Shown: positions 26,957 through 36,751, numbered from the stretch's first letter. The stretch is 64,000 bases of DNA from Bin80 sp965219915 (GCA_965219915.1 OZ244794.1:744001-808000), one strand, 5' to 3'. The notes: a model not told the origin generated them from the sequence alone. Numbers and translations are program-made.

Positions 26957-29155
26957 ATGGCCAGCCACATGGACACCAGCATAAAAGACCGTGCTGCCGA
27001 GTTACGTGCTCACCTTAACCGGCATTCGCACCAGTATTACGTACTTGCAAGTCCCACCATATCGGACGCAGAATACGACGCGCTTTTTCAAGAGCTGTCT
27101 GCTCTGGAGGAGAAGCATCCAGAGCTTGTTACGCCAGATTCACCCACGCTGCGTGTTGGCAGTGATCTGGCTTCGGACTTTGCGAAAACACCACATGTGC
27201 GTCCGGTGCTTAGTCTTGCGAATGCTTTTGGTAGAGAAGACTTGCAGGCTTGGGAGGCACGTAACCAAAAATTGGCTCCAGGTTCGGTGTATACGTACGT
27301 CGTGGAGCCAAAATTTGATGGTCTGACGCTAGTTTTGCGCTACGAGAATGGTGTTCTTGTTCAGGCCGCCACGCGAGGCAACGGAGAGGTTGGCGACCTC
27401 GTTACGGCCAATGCACGTACCATAGGATCTGTACCCTTGCGTATTCCGGTGGCGAGCGGACCGGCGCCCCCCGAGGTACTCGTAGTACGATGTGAAGTCC
27501 TATTCACAAAAGAGGCATTCGCAGCATTGAACCAGGAGCGTCTAGAGGATGGGGAACCTGCATATATAAACGCGCGCAACACAGCGTCGGGGTCGCTCAA
27601 ACAGAAGGATGCGCGGCTTACGGCTAAACGCGACCTGACCGCCTACGCGTACGATGTAATGTACCCGGATGAATTTGTGCCAGCGGATCGCTTTGAGCGC
27701 CTGGACTGGTTGCGTAGCGCCGGATTCATGATCCCCCCCGACGTACAGCTGTTGTCAACGCTGGACGAAGTGCTGGCACGTGTAAACTGGTGGGCGGACA
27801 TCAGGGACACACTTCCTTTTGAGATTGACGGCGTGGTTATTAAGATTGCGGATAATGAGCAAGCAGAGCGGCTTGGTGTGGTAGGTAAAGATCCCCGTGG
27901 ATCCATTGCTTTCAAGTTTCCCTCAAAGGAAGCGACTACCGTGCTCGAGCATGTAGAGCCTCAGATTGGGCGTACAGGGCGCATTACACCAACTGCACAT
28001 CTCAAACCAGTGTTTGTCGGAGGGGTGACCGTCTCGAATGCTACACTGCACAATTACGACCAGATAGAGCAGTTGGATCTTCGCACAGGAGACACCATTA
28101 CGATCAAAAGATCGGGCGATGTAATCCCTTACGTAGTAGGCCCCCTGAAAGAGCTCCGTTCCGGTGACGAGATTCCGGTCGTCCCGCCGACGCAATGCCC
28201 GGTAAGCGGTGATTTGTTGATCAGAAAGAAGGACGGTGTTGATCTTTTTTGTCCCAATCCCCTATGTTCGGAACGGATGCTGCGGAGAGTTATGTTTTTC
28301 GCTTCCAAAGAGGGGTTGGATATTGAAGGCTTGGGTTCAAATACCGTGCACGCGTTGATAACGTCGGGTTTGATAAAGGATGAAGCTGATCTGTACGCAC
28401 TCGAGAAGGAAGAGCTCTTAAAGTTGGAGGGTTTCGCAGAAAAGAAAGCCGTTGAACTCTTGGCATCAATAGATAGGACCCGCGCTCGCTCTCCTGAGAA
28501 GCTATTGGCTGCGCTCGGAATAAATGGTGTTGGAGCAGTTACAGCACGGTTATTGCTCAGCCGGTTTTCGATTGAAGAATTGATGGCAATGGCGGAAAAA
28601 ACTCTCAGCATCAATCAGGAGGCGGCATTCAGTTTATTAGAGGAGCATACTCCGCTCTCTACCGTTCTTTTGCATAAGGTGCATCTCAAAGATCCGGTTG
28701 CCGCCTCTTTGAAGCAAATGGACACGGATGACGAAAAGTTGGCAACTTCGCTTGGTGAACTGTTCACCACCGTGAAACCACTCTTGGAGCTGGATGGAAT
28801 CGGACCTACCATGGTTGAAGAACTATTTGCCTGGTTCAAAGAGGACGCAAATCGGGAGCTGATTATTAAGCTACAGGATGTGGGAGTGTCGTTTGAACGT
28901 CAGTCATCGCGCATGAAGTCCCAGTTACTGCAAGGCAAAACCTTTGTCATTACTGGTGCTTTGGAAGGATTTACTCGTTCCCAGGCAAAGGCCCGGATTG
29001 AGGCCAATGGTGGAAAGGTTACAGGCAGTGTTAGCAGAAAGGCAGATTACCTTTTAGCCGGGGAGAGGGCTGGTAGCAAGCTTACGAAGGCGCAGAAATT
29101 AGGCGTACCGGTGTTAGGTTTGGCAGAATGGGAAAAACTGTTAAATTCCGACTGA
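26957..29155 (+). CDS. ligA: NAD-dependent DNA ligase LigA
   Basis: Replicative NAD+-dependent ligase that seals nicks using NAD+ as adenyl donor. Order: Ia/NAD-binding region, adenylation domain with EPKFDGLT (K119, the adenylated Lys) and ATRGNGEVGD, OB fold, zinc-binding segment, HhH region and C-terminal BRCT (LQGKTFVITGALEGFTRS). At 732 residues it is longer than the usual 670; the extra length is in the HhH part (about 560-640). The zinc site has C414, C432 and C437, but the second expected Cys is Ser (S417 in CPVSG). It starts 21 bases after DUF1761 and ends 18 bases before polA. Confidence 0.95.
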   Translation: MASHMDTSIKDRAAELRAHLNRHSHQYYVLASPTISDAEYDALFQELSALEEKHPELVTPDSPTLRVGSDLASDFAKTPHVRPVLSLANAFGREDLQAWEARNQKLAPGSVYTYVVEPKFDGLTLVLRYENGVLVQAATRGNGEVGDLVTANARTIGSVPLRIPVASGPAPPEVLVVRCEVLFTKEAFAALNQERLEDGEPAYINARNTASGSLKQKDARLTAKRDLTAYAYDVMYPDEFVPADRFERLDWLRSAGFMIPPDVQLLSTLDEVLARVNWWADIRDTLPFEIDGVVIKIADNEQAERLGVVGKDPRGSIAFKFPSKEATTVLEHVEPQIGRTGRITPTAHLKPVFVGGVTVSNATLHNYDQIEQLDLRTGDTITIKRSGDVIPYVVGPLKELRSGDEIPVVPPTQCPVSGDLLIRKKDGVDLFCPNPLCSERMLRRVMFFASKEGLDIEGLGSNTVHALITSGLIKDEADLYALEKEELLKLEGFAEKKAVELLASIDRTRARSPEKLLAALGINGVGAVTARLLLSRFSIEELMAMAEKTLSINQEAAFSLLEEHTPLSTVLLHKVHLKDPVAASLKQMDTDDEKLATSLGELFTTVKPLLELDGIGPTMVEELFAWFKEDANRELIIKLQDVGVSFERQSSRMKSQLLQGKTFVITGALEGFTRSQAKARIEANGGKVTGSVSRKADYLLAGERAGSKLTKAQKLGVPVLGLAEWEKLLNSD

Positions 29156-29173
29156 ACGGACTGTTAGGGAATT

Positions 29174-31912
29174 ATGGAGCAGGGTGGCCTAAGACGTAAA
29201 ATTTTTCTGTTGGATGCAATGGCGCTCGCGTACAGAGCGCACTTCTCGTTCCTGAGTCGTCCGCGAATAAACTCGAGGGGCGAGAACACGAGTGCGTTGT
29301 ACGGCTTTACGACTACGCTGATCAACTTGATTGAAGAGGCGGGACTCAGGTATGCAGCAGTAGTGTTTGACGGGCCAGGCAAAACCTTCAGGAACGATCT
29401 TTATGTCGAATACAAGGCCAATCGCGATGATCCACCGGATGCATTGCTGGAGAATTTGCCACGTATCAAGGACCTGGCACGAGCATTCTCAATCCCGGCC
29501 CTGGAGGCCGACATGTTTGAGGCCGATGACGTGATCGGCACTTTGGCTCGCCAGGCCGACGAGTCAGGCGCTCATGCGGTAATTGTTTCTCCAGACAAGG
29601 ATTTCCAGCAATTGCTGTCACCTCGTGTAGAAATGCTGCGGCCGCGCAGCGGTGCAGGGTTCCAGCGCTTGACAGAGGAGGCATTCCGTGAGAAATACCA
29701 GATTGCTCCCGAGAATTTTATTGACATGCTGGCGCTGATGGGGGACAGTAGCGACAATGTGCCCGGCGCACGCGGTATCGGTGAAAAAGGAGCGGCCCAG
29801 CTCGTGCAGTTGGACCAGACGGTGGAAAATATTCTGGCGAAAGCGAGCGAGTACAAATATAAGCGTTGGCGTACTGGGCTGATGGAGAATCCAGATATGG
29901 TGCGGCTTAGCAAGGAACTGGTCACGATCCGGACAGATGTAGATGTGAAGTTGGACTGGGAGGCCTGTCGTTGTGGTTCCCCGAGAGATATGGAGGCACT
30001 GTCGCTGTTCCGCCGCTACGAATTCGACACGTTGATTCGGCGACTCACAGCGGGGGCAGAGTTGTTTGAAACCGAGGAGGTAGTGGCAGATAGTTCGTAC
30101 AGCCAGTACAATGCCGCCCGGGCCAATTACAGAGTAATCAGAAGCCTTGATGAATTAAAGGCTGTCGAGAAGTCTCTGAAGGAAACCCGGCACCTGGGTT
30201 TAGCCAGTATCATGACGCCGGGCTCTCCGGTACGGGCGGACTGGATAGGCTTGGCGCTTTCCTGGGCTTCCAGGAGTGCAGTGTATATACCGCTTCCGTT
30301 GCCGGATGGAACACCTCCATCTGAGGTTGTCCGTATTCTTGCTCCGATTTTGTCAAACATGAAGGTTGAGAAAATTGGTCACGACCTTAAACCACTTCTA
30401 GTTCGACTCAGATTACTTCTGGTGCCGGTCCGCGGCAAAATCTTCGATACCCAAATCGCGCATTATTTGCTAGCCCCAGACCAGAATCATCGGTTCAATA
30501 CTGTTGTGAAACAGCAGTTGAGCTACGAGCCCGTCGGGGTAGACAGCATTTTGGGCACCGGGCGCTCGAGAAAGGATCCACGTGATGTGGATCCAGAAGC
30601 ATTCAAAATCCTGGCTTGTGAGCGTGCGGCGTGTCCGCTTGAAATGCGAGAACAACTAAGTACGAAGCTTGAAGAGGCGAGCCTGCTTGATTTAGCGAAT
30701 AAAATTGAGTTCCCGCTCGTGTATGTGTTGGCCGATATGGAAGCCACCGGTGTGAAACTGAATCAGGCGGTTCTGGAAGAGTTGGGGCCACGTATACAGG
30801 ATGATCTGGACCGGTATGCCGCGGAGATATACGAAGAAGCCGGGGAAAAATTCAACATTGCTTCCTCGAAGCAAGTCGGCGAGATCCTTTTTGACAAAGA
30901 TAAATTGGCGCTGCCGGTAAAAAGAAAGACGCCTTCCGGCAAGCCTTCCACGAGAGAAGAGGTCCTCCTGGATCTTGCAACCGAGCATAAGGTACCGGCA
31001 CTCATTATGGACTGGCGAAAAGCCGCCAAACTGAAGGGTACCTATGTGGATAATCTGGTACGTATGGCCGTACTTGAGACGGGGCGAATTCACACAGTAT
31101 TTAATCAGACTTCGGCAGCCACTGGCCGACTGGCCTCGTCAGATCCCGGGCTGCAGAACATTCCTGTTCGTGACGCAACTGGACGTGAACTGCGTAGTGC
31201 GTTTGTAGCCCCCGAGGGGTGGTGTATCCTATCTGCAGACTACTCACAGATTGAGCTCAGAATTCTTGCTCACATGAGTGGGGATCAGGGGTTGAAGGCC
31301 TTTTTTGTGACCGGTCGGGATCCTCACACTGAAACCGCGGCACTCATCTATCATGTGGATGCAGGGGATATTACTCGGGAGCAGCGCAATAAGGCGAAGG
31401 CGGTTAACTATGGAATACCGTACGGGCTCTCAGCTTCCGGCCTAGCTCGTGGATTAAGATGCACGCACAGGGAGGCGCAAGGATTGATGAAAGCGCACCG
31501 CGAGTCTTTTCCGGGGATTTGGCAGTTTATCCTGACGCAGGTTGAGACTGCCAGAGAGCGAGGATTCTCCACCACACTTAAGGGACGTCGCCGTTACCTG
31601 CCTGCTTTGCAAGCACGTAACAGCGCAGTCCGCGCTGCGGCAGAGCGTATCGCTGTCAATATGCCGATACAGGGGTCCCAGGCCGATATGATCAAGTTGG
31701 CGGCAATCGCAATTGATCGTGAGTTGCGGCATGCCGGGATGCAGTCCCGGGCAATCCTACAGGTTCATGATGAGCTTGTATTTGAGGTGCCGGAGCAGGA
31801 ATTGGCGGATACAAAAACAATAGTGAAGGAGCGCATGACCCAGGCGATGGAGCTTAGCGTTCCCGTCGAGGTCAACCTAGGTCATGGCGCCAATTGGCTG
31901 GAGGCACACTGA
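29174..31912 (+). CDS. polA: DNA polymerase I, proofreading domain degenerate
   Basis: Family A polymerase, 912 residues, for Okazaki fragment processing and repair. The 5' nuclease domain is intact (FEADDVIGTLA, VSPDKDFQQLL, MGDSSDNVPGARGIGEKG). The polymerase domain is intact (SADYSQIELRILAHMSGD; QVHDELVFEVPE). The middle 3'-5' exonuclease domain keeps its fold-like sequence but not its catalytic residues: the DxE motif reads LASIM (A344, I346), the second-motif Asp is L408, and the YxxxD motif reads LACER. In the O-helix the residue that is Phe in E. coli and Taq is Tyr (Y746 in AVNYGIPYG). The 3' end overlaps the convergent exonuclease III gene by 31 bases. Confidence 0.95.
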   Translation: MEQGGLRRKIFLLDAMALAYRAHFSFLSRPRINSRGENTSALYGFTTTLINLIEEAGLRYAAVVFDGPGKTFRNDLYVEYKANRDDPPDALLENLPRIKDLARAFSIPALEADMFEADDVIGTLARQADESGAHAVIVSPDKDFQQLLSPRVEMLRPRSGAGFQRLTEEAFREKYQIAPENFIDMLALMGDSSDNVPGARGIGEKGAAQLVQLDQTVENILAKASEYKYKRWRTGLMENPDMVRLSKELVTIRTDVDVKLDWEACRCGSPRDMEALSLFRRYEFDTLIRRLTAGAELFETEEVVADSSYSQYNAARANYRVIRSLDELKAVEKSLKETRHLGLASIMTPGSPVRADWIGLALSWASRSAVYIPLPLPDGTPPSEVVRILAPILSNMKVEKIGHDLKPLLVRLRLLLVPVRGKIFDTQIAHYLLAPDQNHRFNTVVKQQLSYEPVGVDSILGTGRSRKDPRDVDPEAFKILACERAACPLEMREQLSTKLEEASLLDLANKIEFPLVYVLADMEATGVKLNQAVLEELGPRIQDDLDRYAAEIYEEAGEKFNIASSKQVGEILFDKDKLALPVKRKTPSGKPSTREEVLLDLATEHKVPALIMDWRKAAKLKGTYVDNLVRMAVLETGRIHTVFNQTSAATGRLASSDPGLQNIPVRDATGRELRSAFVAPEGWCILSADYSQIELRILAHMSGDQGLKAFFVTGRDPHTETAALIYHVDAGDITREQRNKAKAVNYGIPYGLSASGLARGLRCTHREAQGLMKAHRESFPGIWQFILTQVETARERGFSTTLKGRRRYLPALQARNSAVRAAAERIAVNMPIQGSQADMIKLAAIAIDRELRHAGMQSRAILQVHDELVFEVPEQELADTKTIVKERMTQAMELSVPVEVNLGHGANWLEAH

Positions 31913-32685
31913 GGCGGTTGGAGGATTCGCATCAAGACCGGGGCGTGATCTGACGGACGTTCGCGATCACGCTCTGCGACATCCACCCACGAATTCGAAC
32001 TCAGGGCTGCGAGCCGGGGGGTCGCAAGGATATGGTCTATTCGCACGCCATCATTCCACTCGAATCCTCTCGTTCGATAATCCCACCATGTGTACACACC
32101 GGGGCCGGGGGCATGCATGCGCAGAATATCTGACAAGGAGAATTCCTTCATGAGATTGGTCAGTTTCTTGCGTGCGGCGGGATCGCAAAGGACAGAGTCT
32201 TTCCAGTTGTCTGGATGGGATACGTCCAGGTCGTTAAAAGCGACGTTGAAATCTCCCGTTAGCACGAACTCCTCATATTTCTCCCTTTCGCTTTCCAGAA
32301 AGATCTTCAACTCGTCAAGCCAGCGAAGCTTGTAGGCGTGTTTGGGCATACCTATTTGTTTTCCGTTTGGCACGTACACGTTTATCACACGCAAATCGTG
32401 CACGCTACCCGCAATAACCCGGGCTTCATTGTCGAGGCCCATACGGATGTTGTCGACAGTCTCTTTGGCCAGGATTGCGACGCCATTGTACGAGGGTTGC
32501 CCGCAGATAAAGGATTTGTATCCGACCTCTTCAAGAATGGCAAAAGGAAACGATCCCTGTGTGGCTTTGATTTCCTGCAGGCAGAGGATATCTGGGGTAT
32601 GCCGTTCCAGAAAAGAAAGGATTCGAGCCAACCGGGCACGTACGGAATTAACGTTCCAGGTGACGAGCTTGATGGGTTTAGCCAT
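31882..32685 (-). CDS. xth: Exodeoxyribonuclease III (AP endonuclease)
   Basis: Exonuclease III-family AP endonuclease for base excision repair, 267 residues. Active-site segments are all visible: TWNVNSVRARL, CLQEIKAT, TGDFNVAFND and the C-terminal PSDHAPVLM. Length is normal. It is convergent with polA and shares 31 bases of coding sequence with it at the 3' end, placing two base-excision-repair enzymes tail to tail. Confidence 0.94.
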   Translation of the reverse strand: MAKPIKLVTWNVNSVRARLARILSFLERHTPDILCLQEIKATQGSFPFAILEEVGYKSFICGQPSYNGVAILAKETVDNIRMGLDNEARVIAGSVHDLRVINVYVPNGKQIGMPKHAYKLRWLDELKIFLESEREKYEEFVLTGDFNVAFNDLDVSHPDNWKDSVLCDPAARKKLTNLMKEFSLSDILRMHAPGPGVYTWWDYRTRGFEWNDGVRIDHILATPRLAALSSNSWVDVAERDRERPSDHAPVLMRILQPPQCASSQLAP

Positions 32686-33054
32686 GGTTTATCGGCAGGC
32701 TGACGCCATAAAAATGAGAGCAAACAATTTATAAGTAAATTCCTGTGGCTACCTTCCGTCTGCCGGGAAGCTTCTCGTAAGTTACAACTCGTATATGATC
32801 CTCAAAGTATTCAGTAGGTACCCCTGAAGACGCTTAAGTATAATTAAAAATTTACCTTGTGGTATGTTTGAGGGAAAGACGGCGACCTTAGAGCGTTGGC
32901 TCAGGAAATCTAGGATCGTTTCGCGAAATCATGCAGCCAGGCCATTTGACTCTAACTTCTGAGAGTAGTCTTGTGAGAGACTCCGGACAATCCCTATATA
33001 TCTGGATGTACGGGTGTGTGGTTGAATGCCTTGGCATAACAACCTTGGTATGTA
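32686..33054. other. Intergenic region between divergent genes
   Basis: About 370 bases, with an AT-rich stretch at 32820-32870. It must carry promoters for the exonuclease gene and the propeller gene. I see no RNA gene, ORF or clear operator. Confidence 0.5.
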
Positions 33055-34155
33055 ATGAGTTTTAGCGTTCTTCGTCCGTGGCGGGGCTGTTTCGTGTGCG
33101 CCCTTGTGGTTTTTCTGCTCGCAAGCTACGGCGGTAAACCAGCCCCCAAAGTTGAGCGCACTGTTGAACTGTCGAATCTTGTACCATTCGATGAATTATT
33201 CGCATCACCAGATACAGTGATTCTGGATCCATCCCTCCTAGTGGGACAGATCTGGTTTATTGACGCTGATGCATCGGGGCATTTGCTCGTCACGGATATA
33301 TCCTCTGGATTGGTCTACCTGTTTGAGCCTGATGGCCATCACATATCAACTTTCGACAAAGACGTGTGCTATCCGAATGACACCGGGCACTTCGTGGAAG
33401 CTGCTCGATTTGCCGATAATGGCACCATTCTGGTGAATACGTTGGAGGGCTTCATGGTAGTGTTTGATCGGGCCGGCGATTGCGTCACAGCCCGGCGGGA
33501 TCTGACATCGCCAATACTATCATTCTGCACTTGGGGAGATTCACTGTTCACTTTTCTGAGTCCAGATCGGACACAGATGTTTGAGGTTTATACAACGGAC
33601 TTGGTCTTCCAGCGGGCGATTGAGCATACACCTCCCGAATTTCCCCGGCTCAACTCAAACTATAGGGGCTATCACGGTCGTAACATGGACTGTTTTCAGG
33701 GCGGTGTGCTTTACAAGCATCACGAGGATATGGATGCTAAACCGGTATCGGGTCAGGCACTACGGACCCAAGTGCGTCCAGAGTTTTTTGTCAAGCGAGA
33801 TAGCGATATCCCATATACGCAAGATCGGATTGCCCGGATTGAGGCACGGCGTGCCTTTCCGGTATTGAATGGACTGTATGCACTGGACGAAGATGTTCGC
33901 ATGATGTTGTTTTCCGGGATTGACGAGTCGTACCGTTTAGAGGGAGACATGGGGCGGCAAGTGGTGGGGTTGAGCATTGCCAGCAACAGCAATCAGTTTG
34001 CTCCCGTGAGTACGATACCGCACAAAACGCCTTACACGGCTTCACACGGATATCTCTACTTTGTAGGGGATTATGTGACCATGCCGGATGGGGAGTTCGG
34101 CAATTCAACCATCATCCGCCACCGGTTCATTCCTCCAACCGACATGGCCCCATAG
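33055..34155 (+). CDS. 6-bladed beta-propeller-like secreted protein
   Basis: A 366-residue exported protein resembling the 6-bladed beta-propeller proteins of Bacteroidota. Strand motifs recur: GQIWFIDADASGHLLVTD, YLFEPDGHHISTF, FADNGTILVN and VVFDRAGDCV. The N-terminal hydrophobic segment ends FLLASYGG, which is a lipobox with Tyr where the lipidated Cys should be (TAC for TGC). It is similar in layout and in blade sequence to the protein encoded at 52525-53568, so the two are probable paralogues. Function unknown; followed after 147 bases by an IolE-like gene. Confidence 0.7.
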   Translation: MSFSVLRPWRGCFVCALVVFLLASYGGKPAPKVERTVELSNLVPFDELFASPDTVILDPSLLVGQIWFIDADASGHLLVTDISSGLVYLFEPDGHHISTFDKDVCYPNDTGHFVEAARFADNGTILVNTLEGFMVVFDRAGDCVTARRDLTSPILSFCTWGDSLFTFLSPDRTQMFEVYTTDLVFQRAIEHTPPEFPRLNSNYRGYHGRNMDCFQGGVLYKHHEDMDAKPVSGQALRTQVRPEFFVKRDSDIPYTQDRIARIEARRAFPVLNGLYALDEDVRMMLFSGIDESYRLEGDMGRQVVGLSIASNSNQFAPVSTIPHKTPYTASHGYLYFVGDYVTMPDGEFGNSTIIRHRFIPPTDMAP

Positions 34156-34302
34156 GATTACTTGAATCTTGGCGGCATGACCGGATTGAGGTGGATCTAA
34201 GCTGGTGTTTTGCTTGTGTACCAGATTCCCGCCGATAAATGTTGACAGCCACCACAGAGGACCATAGTTCCGTTCAAGTCCTGTTGAATACTTCATTTGT
34301 TA

Positions 34303-35256
34303 ATGATCAGCCCCGGTAGCCCAGGTTATTCAGGTACGATTCGAGTAGCTAATGCGCCATGCTCGTGGGGAACACTTGAGTTTAAAGGCCTCGGTGGAGC
34401 ACAGGTGGACTGTACAGTCATGCTTCAGGAGCTTGCAGAGACGGGCTACGCAGGTACGGAACTCGGAGATTGGGGCTATATGCCCGTAGAAACGTCTGCG
34501 CTCAAACGTTTGTTGGGGCGATGGGATTTATCATTGCGCGGAGCATTTGTGCCGGTCGCGCTGTCGGATTTGGATAGGCATAATATCGGTGTCGATATAG
34601 CGGTGCGCACGGCCGAATTGTTGGCCGCTGTGGGTGATCCAACCGATCCGCCCTTCCTGGTCTTGGCGGACGAAAATGCTGCGAATCCCGAGCGGGTGCA
34701 ACATGCCGGCCGTATCACATCCGAGCAGGGGATGACCCGAGATCAGTGGGAGATATTCACAACTGGCGTACATCTAGTTGCTTCTGCGGTCAGGGAAGAA
34801 ACAGGATTGAAAACAGTGTTTCATCATCACTGCGCAGGTTTTGTAGAGACACCGGAAGAGATAGATCACCTCCTTGCGACAACAGATCCGCAACTTATTG
34901 GACTCGTGCTGGACACTGGACACTATGTCTATGGAGCTGGGGGACGGAGTGTTGACTTTCAGGAGATATTCAACCAGTATGCAGACCGCATCTGGTATGT
35001 GCATTTCAAGGACTGCGAGCCGGACGTTGCGAAAGCAGCACGACGACAGGGATGGGATTATTTTGAGGCTGTCGGAAGGGGTCTTTTTTGCGAGTTGGGC
35101 CAGGGATGTGTGGATTTCCCGGGTGTTCTAAATTGCCTCCAGGAGATTGACTATCAAGGTTGGATCGTTGTTGAACAGGATGTACTGCCCGGTATGGGCG
35201 CTCCACGGTTAAGCGCAGCACGAAATCGCAGTTACCTACGTAACCTAGGATTGTAA
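34303..35256 (+). CDS. Sugar phosphate isomerase/epimerase-type TIM barrel (IolE-like)
   Basis: Xylose-isomerase-like TIM barrel of 317 residues from the ATG at 34303 (a TTG lies six bases upstream). NAPCSWGTLEF and GTELGDWGYMP resemble inosose dehydratase (IolE). Metal-site candidates are in VFHHHCAGFVET, LVLDTGHYVYGAG, IWYVHFKDCEP and WIVVEQD. It would act in the cytoplasm on inosose or a related keto-sugar, but no other inositol genes are near, so the substrate is open. Convergent with the hem operon. Confidence 0.82.
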   Translation: MISPGSPGYSGTIRVANAPCSWGTLEFKGLGGAQVDCTVMLQELAETGYAGTELGDWGYMPVETSALKRLLGRWDLSLRGAFVPVALSDLDRHNIGVDIAVRTAELLAAVGDPTDPPFLVLADENAANPERVQHAGRITSEQGMTRDQWEIFTTGVHLVASAVREETGLKTVFHHHCAGFVETPEEIDHLLATTDPQLIGLVLDTGHYVYGAGGRSVDFQEIFNQYADRIWYVHFKDCEPDVAKAARRQGWDYFEAVGRGLFCELGQGCVDFPGVLNCLQEIDYQGWIVVEQDVLPGMGAPRLSAARNRSYLRNLGL

Positions 35257-35380
35257 CCCAGAGCTTCAGCGCTGTTTGATGAAGAGCGAGACGGACGGCT
35301 TGTGGGGATAAAAGGCAGACAGGGTGGTAGTAATTCTCCTCTGGTTCGGGCAAAAACGACCTGGTGGTTCCGCGGCGACG

Positions 35381-36751
35381 TTAGCCTTCCAGAGTGACGG
35401 AAGGAATTTTATTATGTCGATTCAGCACACAGTTCGCTGCATGCATGCCGTTACGGATACAATCCGGGATTCCCACGCCATCCAGATAATTGCCTGCAAG
35501 GAACAGGCCTTCGCAGGAACTGATCTTGTTTCGGAGTTCCTTTATCCGCTCGGTATGTCCAAGCGTATACTGGGGCAGGGCGGCGGGGAAACGATGAATC
35601 CTGGTGAACAATGGTTCAGCTGTTATTCCAAGTGCCAAGGCCATTTCAGTGCGTGCCTGGGAAAGCACAGCCTCGTCGCTGAGATCATTACCCCGCAGAT
35701 AAATTCTAAACAGCAAGTCTCCTGCAGGAGCGCGCCCGTTTAACTTAACCGAGCTCCAAGTACACGCCGCAACGGAAGAGGTCTCGCTGCGTGCGACTAA
35801 ATGACCATATGCATCAAGTGCACGAGAGGGGGCCACTCGGTGATAGGCCAAATGTACCATTGTACCTGATCTGTACGCAATGCTTTGAAGAAGTTTGTTC
35901 AGTTCTGGATCCACTGGATCGGTGATCTTGGCGGCACTCCAGGCTGGTACAGCCAGAATGACATTAGTGGCTTGTAGGGACTCCTGTTCAGCAATGCCTA
36001 CTTTCCAGCCTTCTGAAGTTTTTTTGATCTCGGTCACCTCATGCCCAAGCCGGATACTCCCTGCGTTAACTGATTCAAGCACTGTGACCAGTGAAGAGAG
36101 TCCACCCGGAAGACTTCTGAGTGAAGAATGAGTCTTTTGAGTTGATCCTCGACTGATTCCAAGGAGTAAGCTGCCGTATCGGGATTCCAGACTTAGAACA
36201 TGCGGCATGAGAGCTTTTATGCTAAGCCTGCTGGCATCACCGCCGGCCAGCCCACCAAGAAGCGGCTCAATAAGGGTTGAATAAGCCTCTCTGCCGAATC
36301 GTCTACGAAAAAAATGCTCCACGGACTCGTCAGTGTCATCTGCCTTTGAGGGTATCAGGAGTTCCGCGAGTACGCGGAACTTGCCTCGGATGCTCAGTAG
36401 CGGGGAACTGATAAGTGGCCAGACTTTTCCCGGTACAAGTCCGCTCATCCCTTCCGGTGCACGGTACAGCTCTCTTCCATGCCGCAGATAGACACCACGC
36501 CGATCCTGGTTAGTTTTTTGAAGAGGAAGCCCCAGTTCCTTGCAAAGTTGGTTTGCCTCCGGTTTGCGGGTCAGGAACACATCCGGTCCGTGCTCCATCA
36601 GAAAACCGTCACAATTTTCGGTATGGATGCATCCTCCCAGACGGTTACTTTTTTCCAGAAGCACGATCTCTGGCGGAGCGGATGTTTGACGCAGTGCCCA
36701 GGCGGCAGCAAGCCCCGTAATGCCGCCCCCTACGATGACTACACGTCTCAT
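35381..36751 (-). CDS. hemY: FAD-dependent (copro)porphyrinogen III oxidase HemY/CgoX-type
   Basis: Oxygen-dependent FAD enzyme that oxidises a porphyrinogen to the porphyrin, 456 residues. The N-terminus is a dinucleotide-binding fold (VVIVGGGITGLAAAWAL), followed by LLEKSNRLGGCIHTE and FLMEHGPDVFLTRKPEA, a pattern shared with Bacillus HemY; the C-terminal ends LFLAGNYLDGVGIPDCIRNG. It is the last gene of the minus-strand hem operon; its ATG overlaps the hemH stop by four bases (ATGA). In this operon context the substrate is likely coproporphyrinogen III instead of protoporphyrinogen, which is inference. Confidence 0.9.
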   Translation of the reverse strand: MRRVVIVGGGITGLAAAWALRQTSAPPEIVLLEKSNRLGGCIHTENCDGFLMEHGPDVFLTRKPEANQLCKELGLPLQKTNQDRRGVYLRHGRELYRAPEGMSGLVPGKVWPLISSPLLSIRGKFRVLAELLIPSKADDTDESVEHFFRRRFGREAYSTLIEPLLGGLAGGDASRLSIKALMPHVLSLESRYGSLLLGISRGSTQKTHSSLRSLPGGLSSLVTVLESVNAGSIRLGHEVTEIKKTSEGWKVGIAEQESLQATNVILAVPAWSAAKITDPVDPELNKLLQSIAYRSGTMVHLAYHRVAPSRALDAYGHLVARSETSSVAACTWSSVKLNGRAPAGDLLFRIYLRGNDLSDEAVLSQARTEMALALGITAEPLFTRIHRFPAALPQYTLGHTERIKELRNKISSCEGLFLAGNYLDGVGIPDCIRNGMHAANCVLNRHNKIPSVTLEG

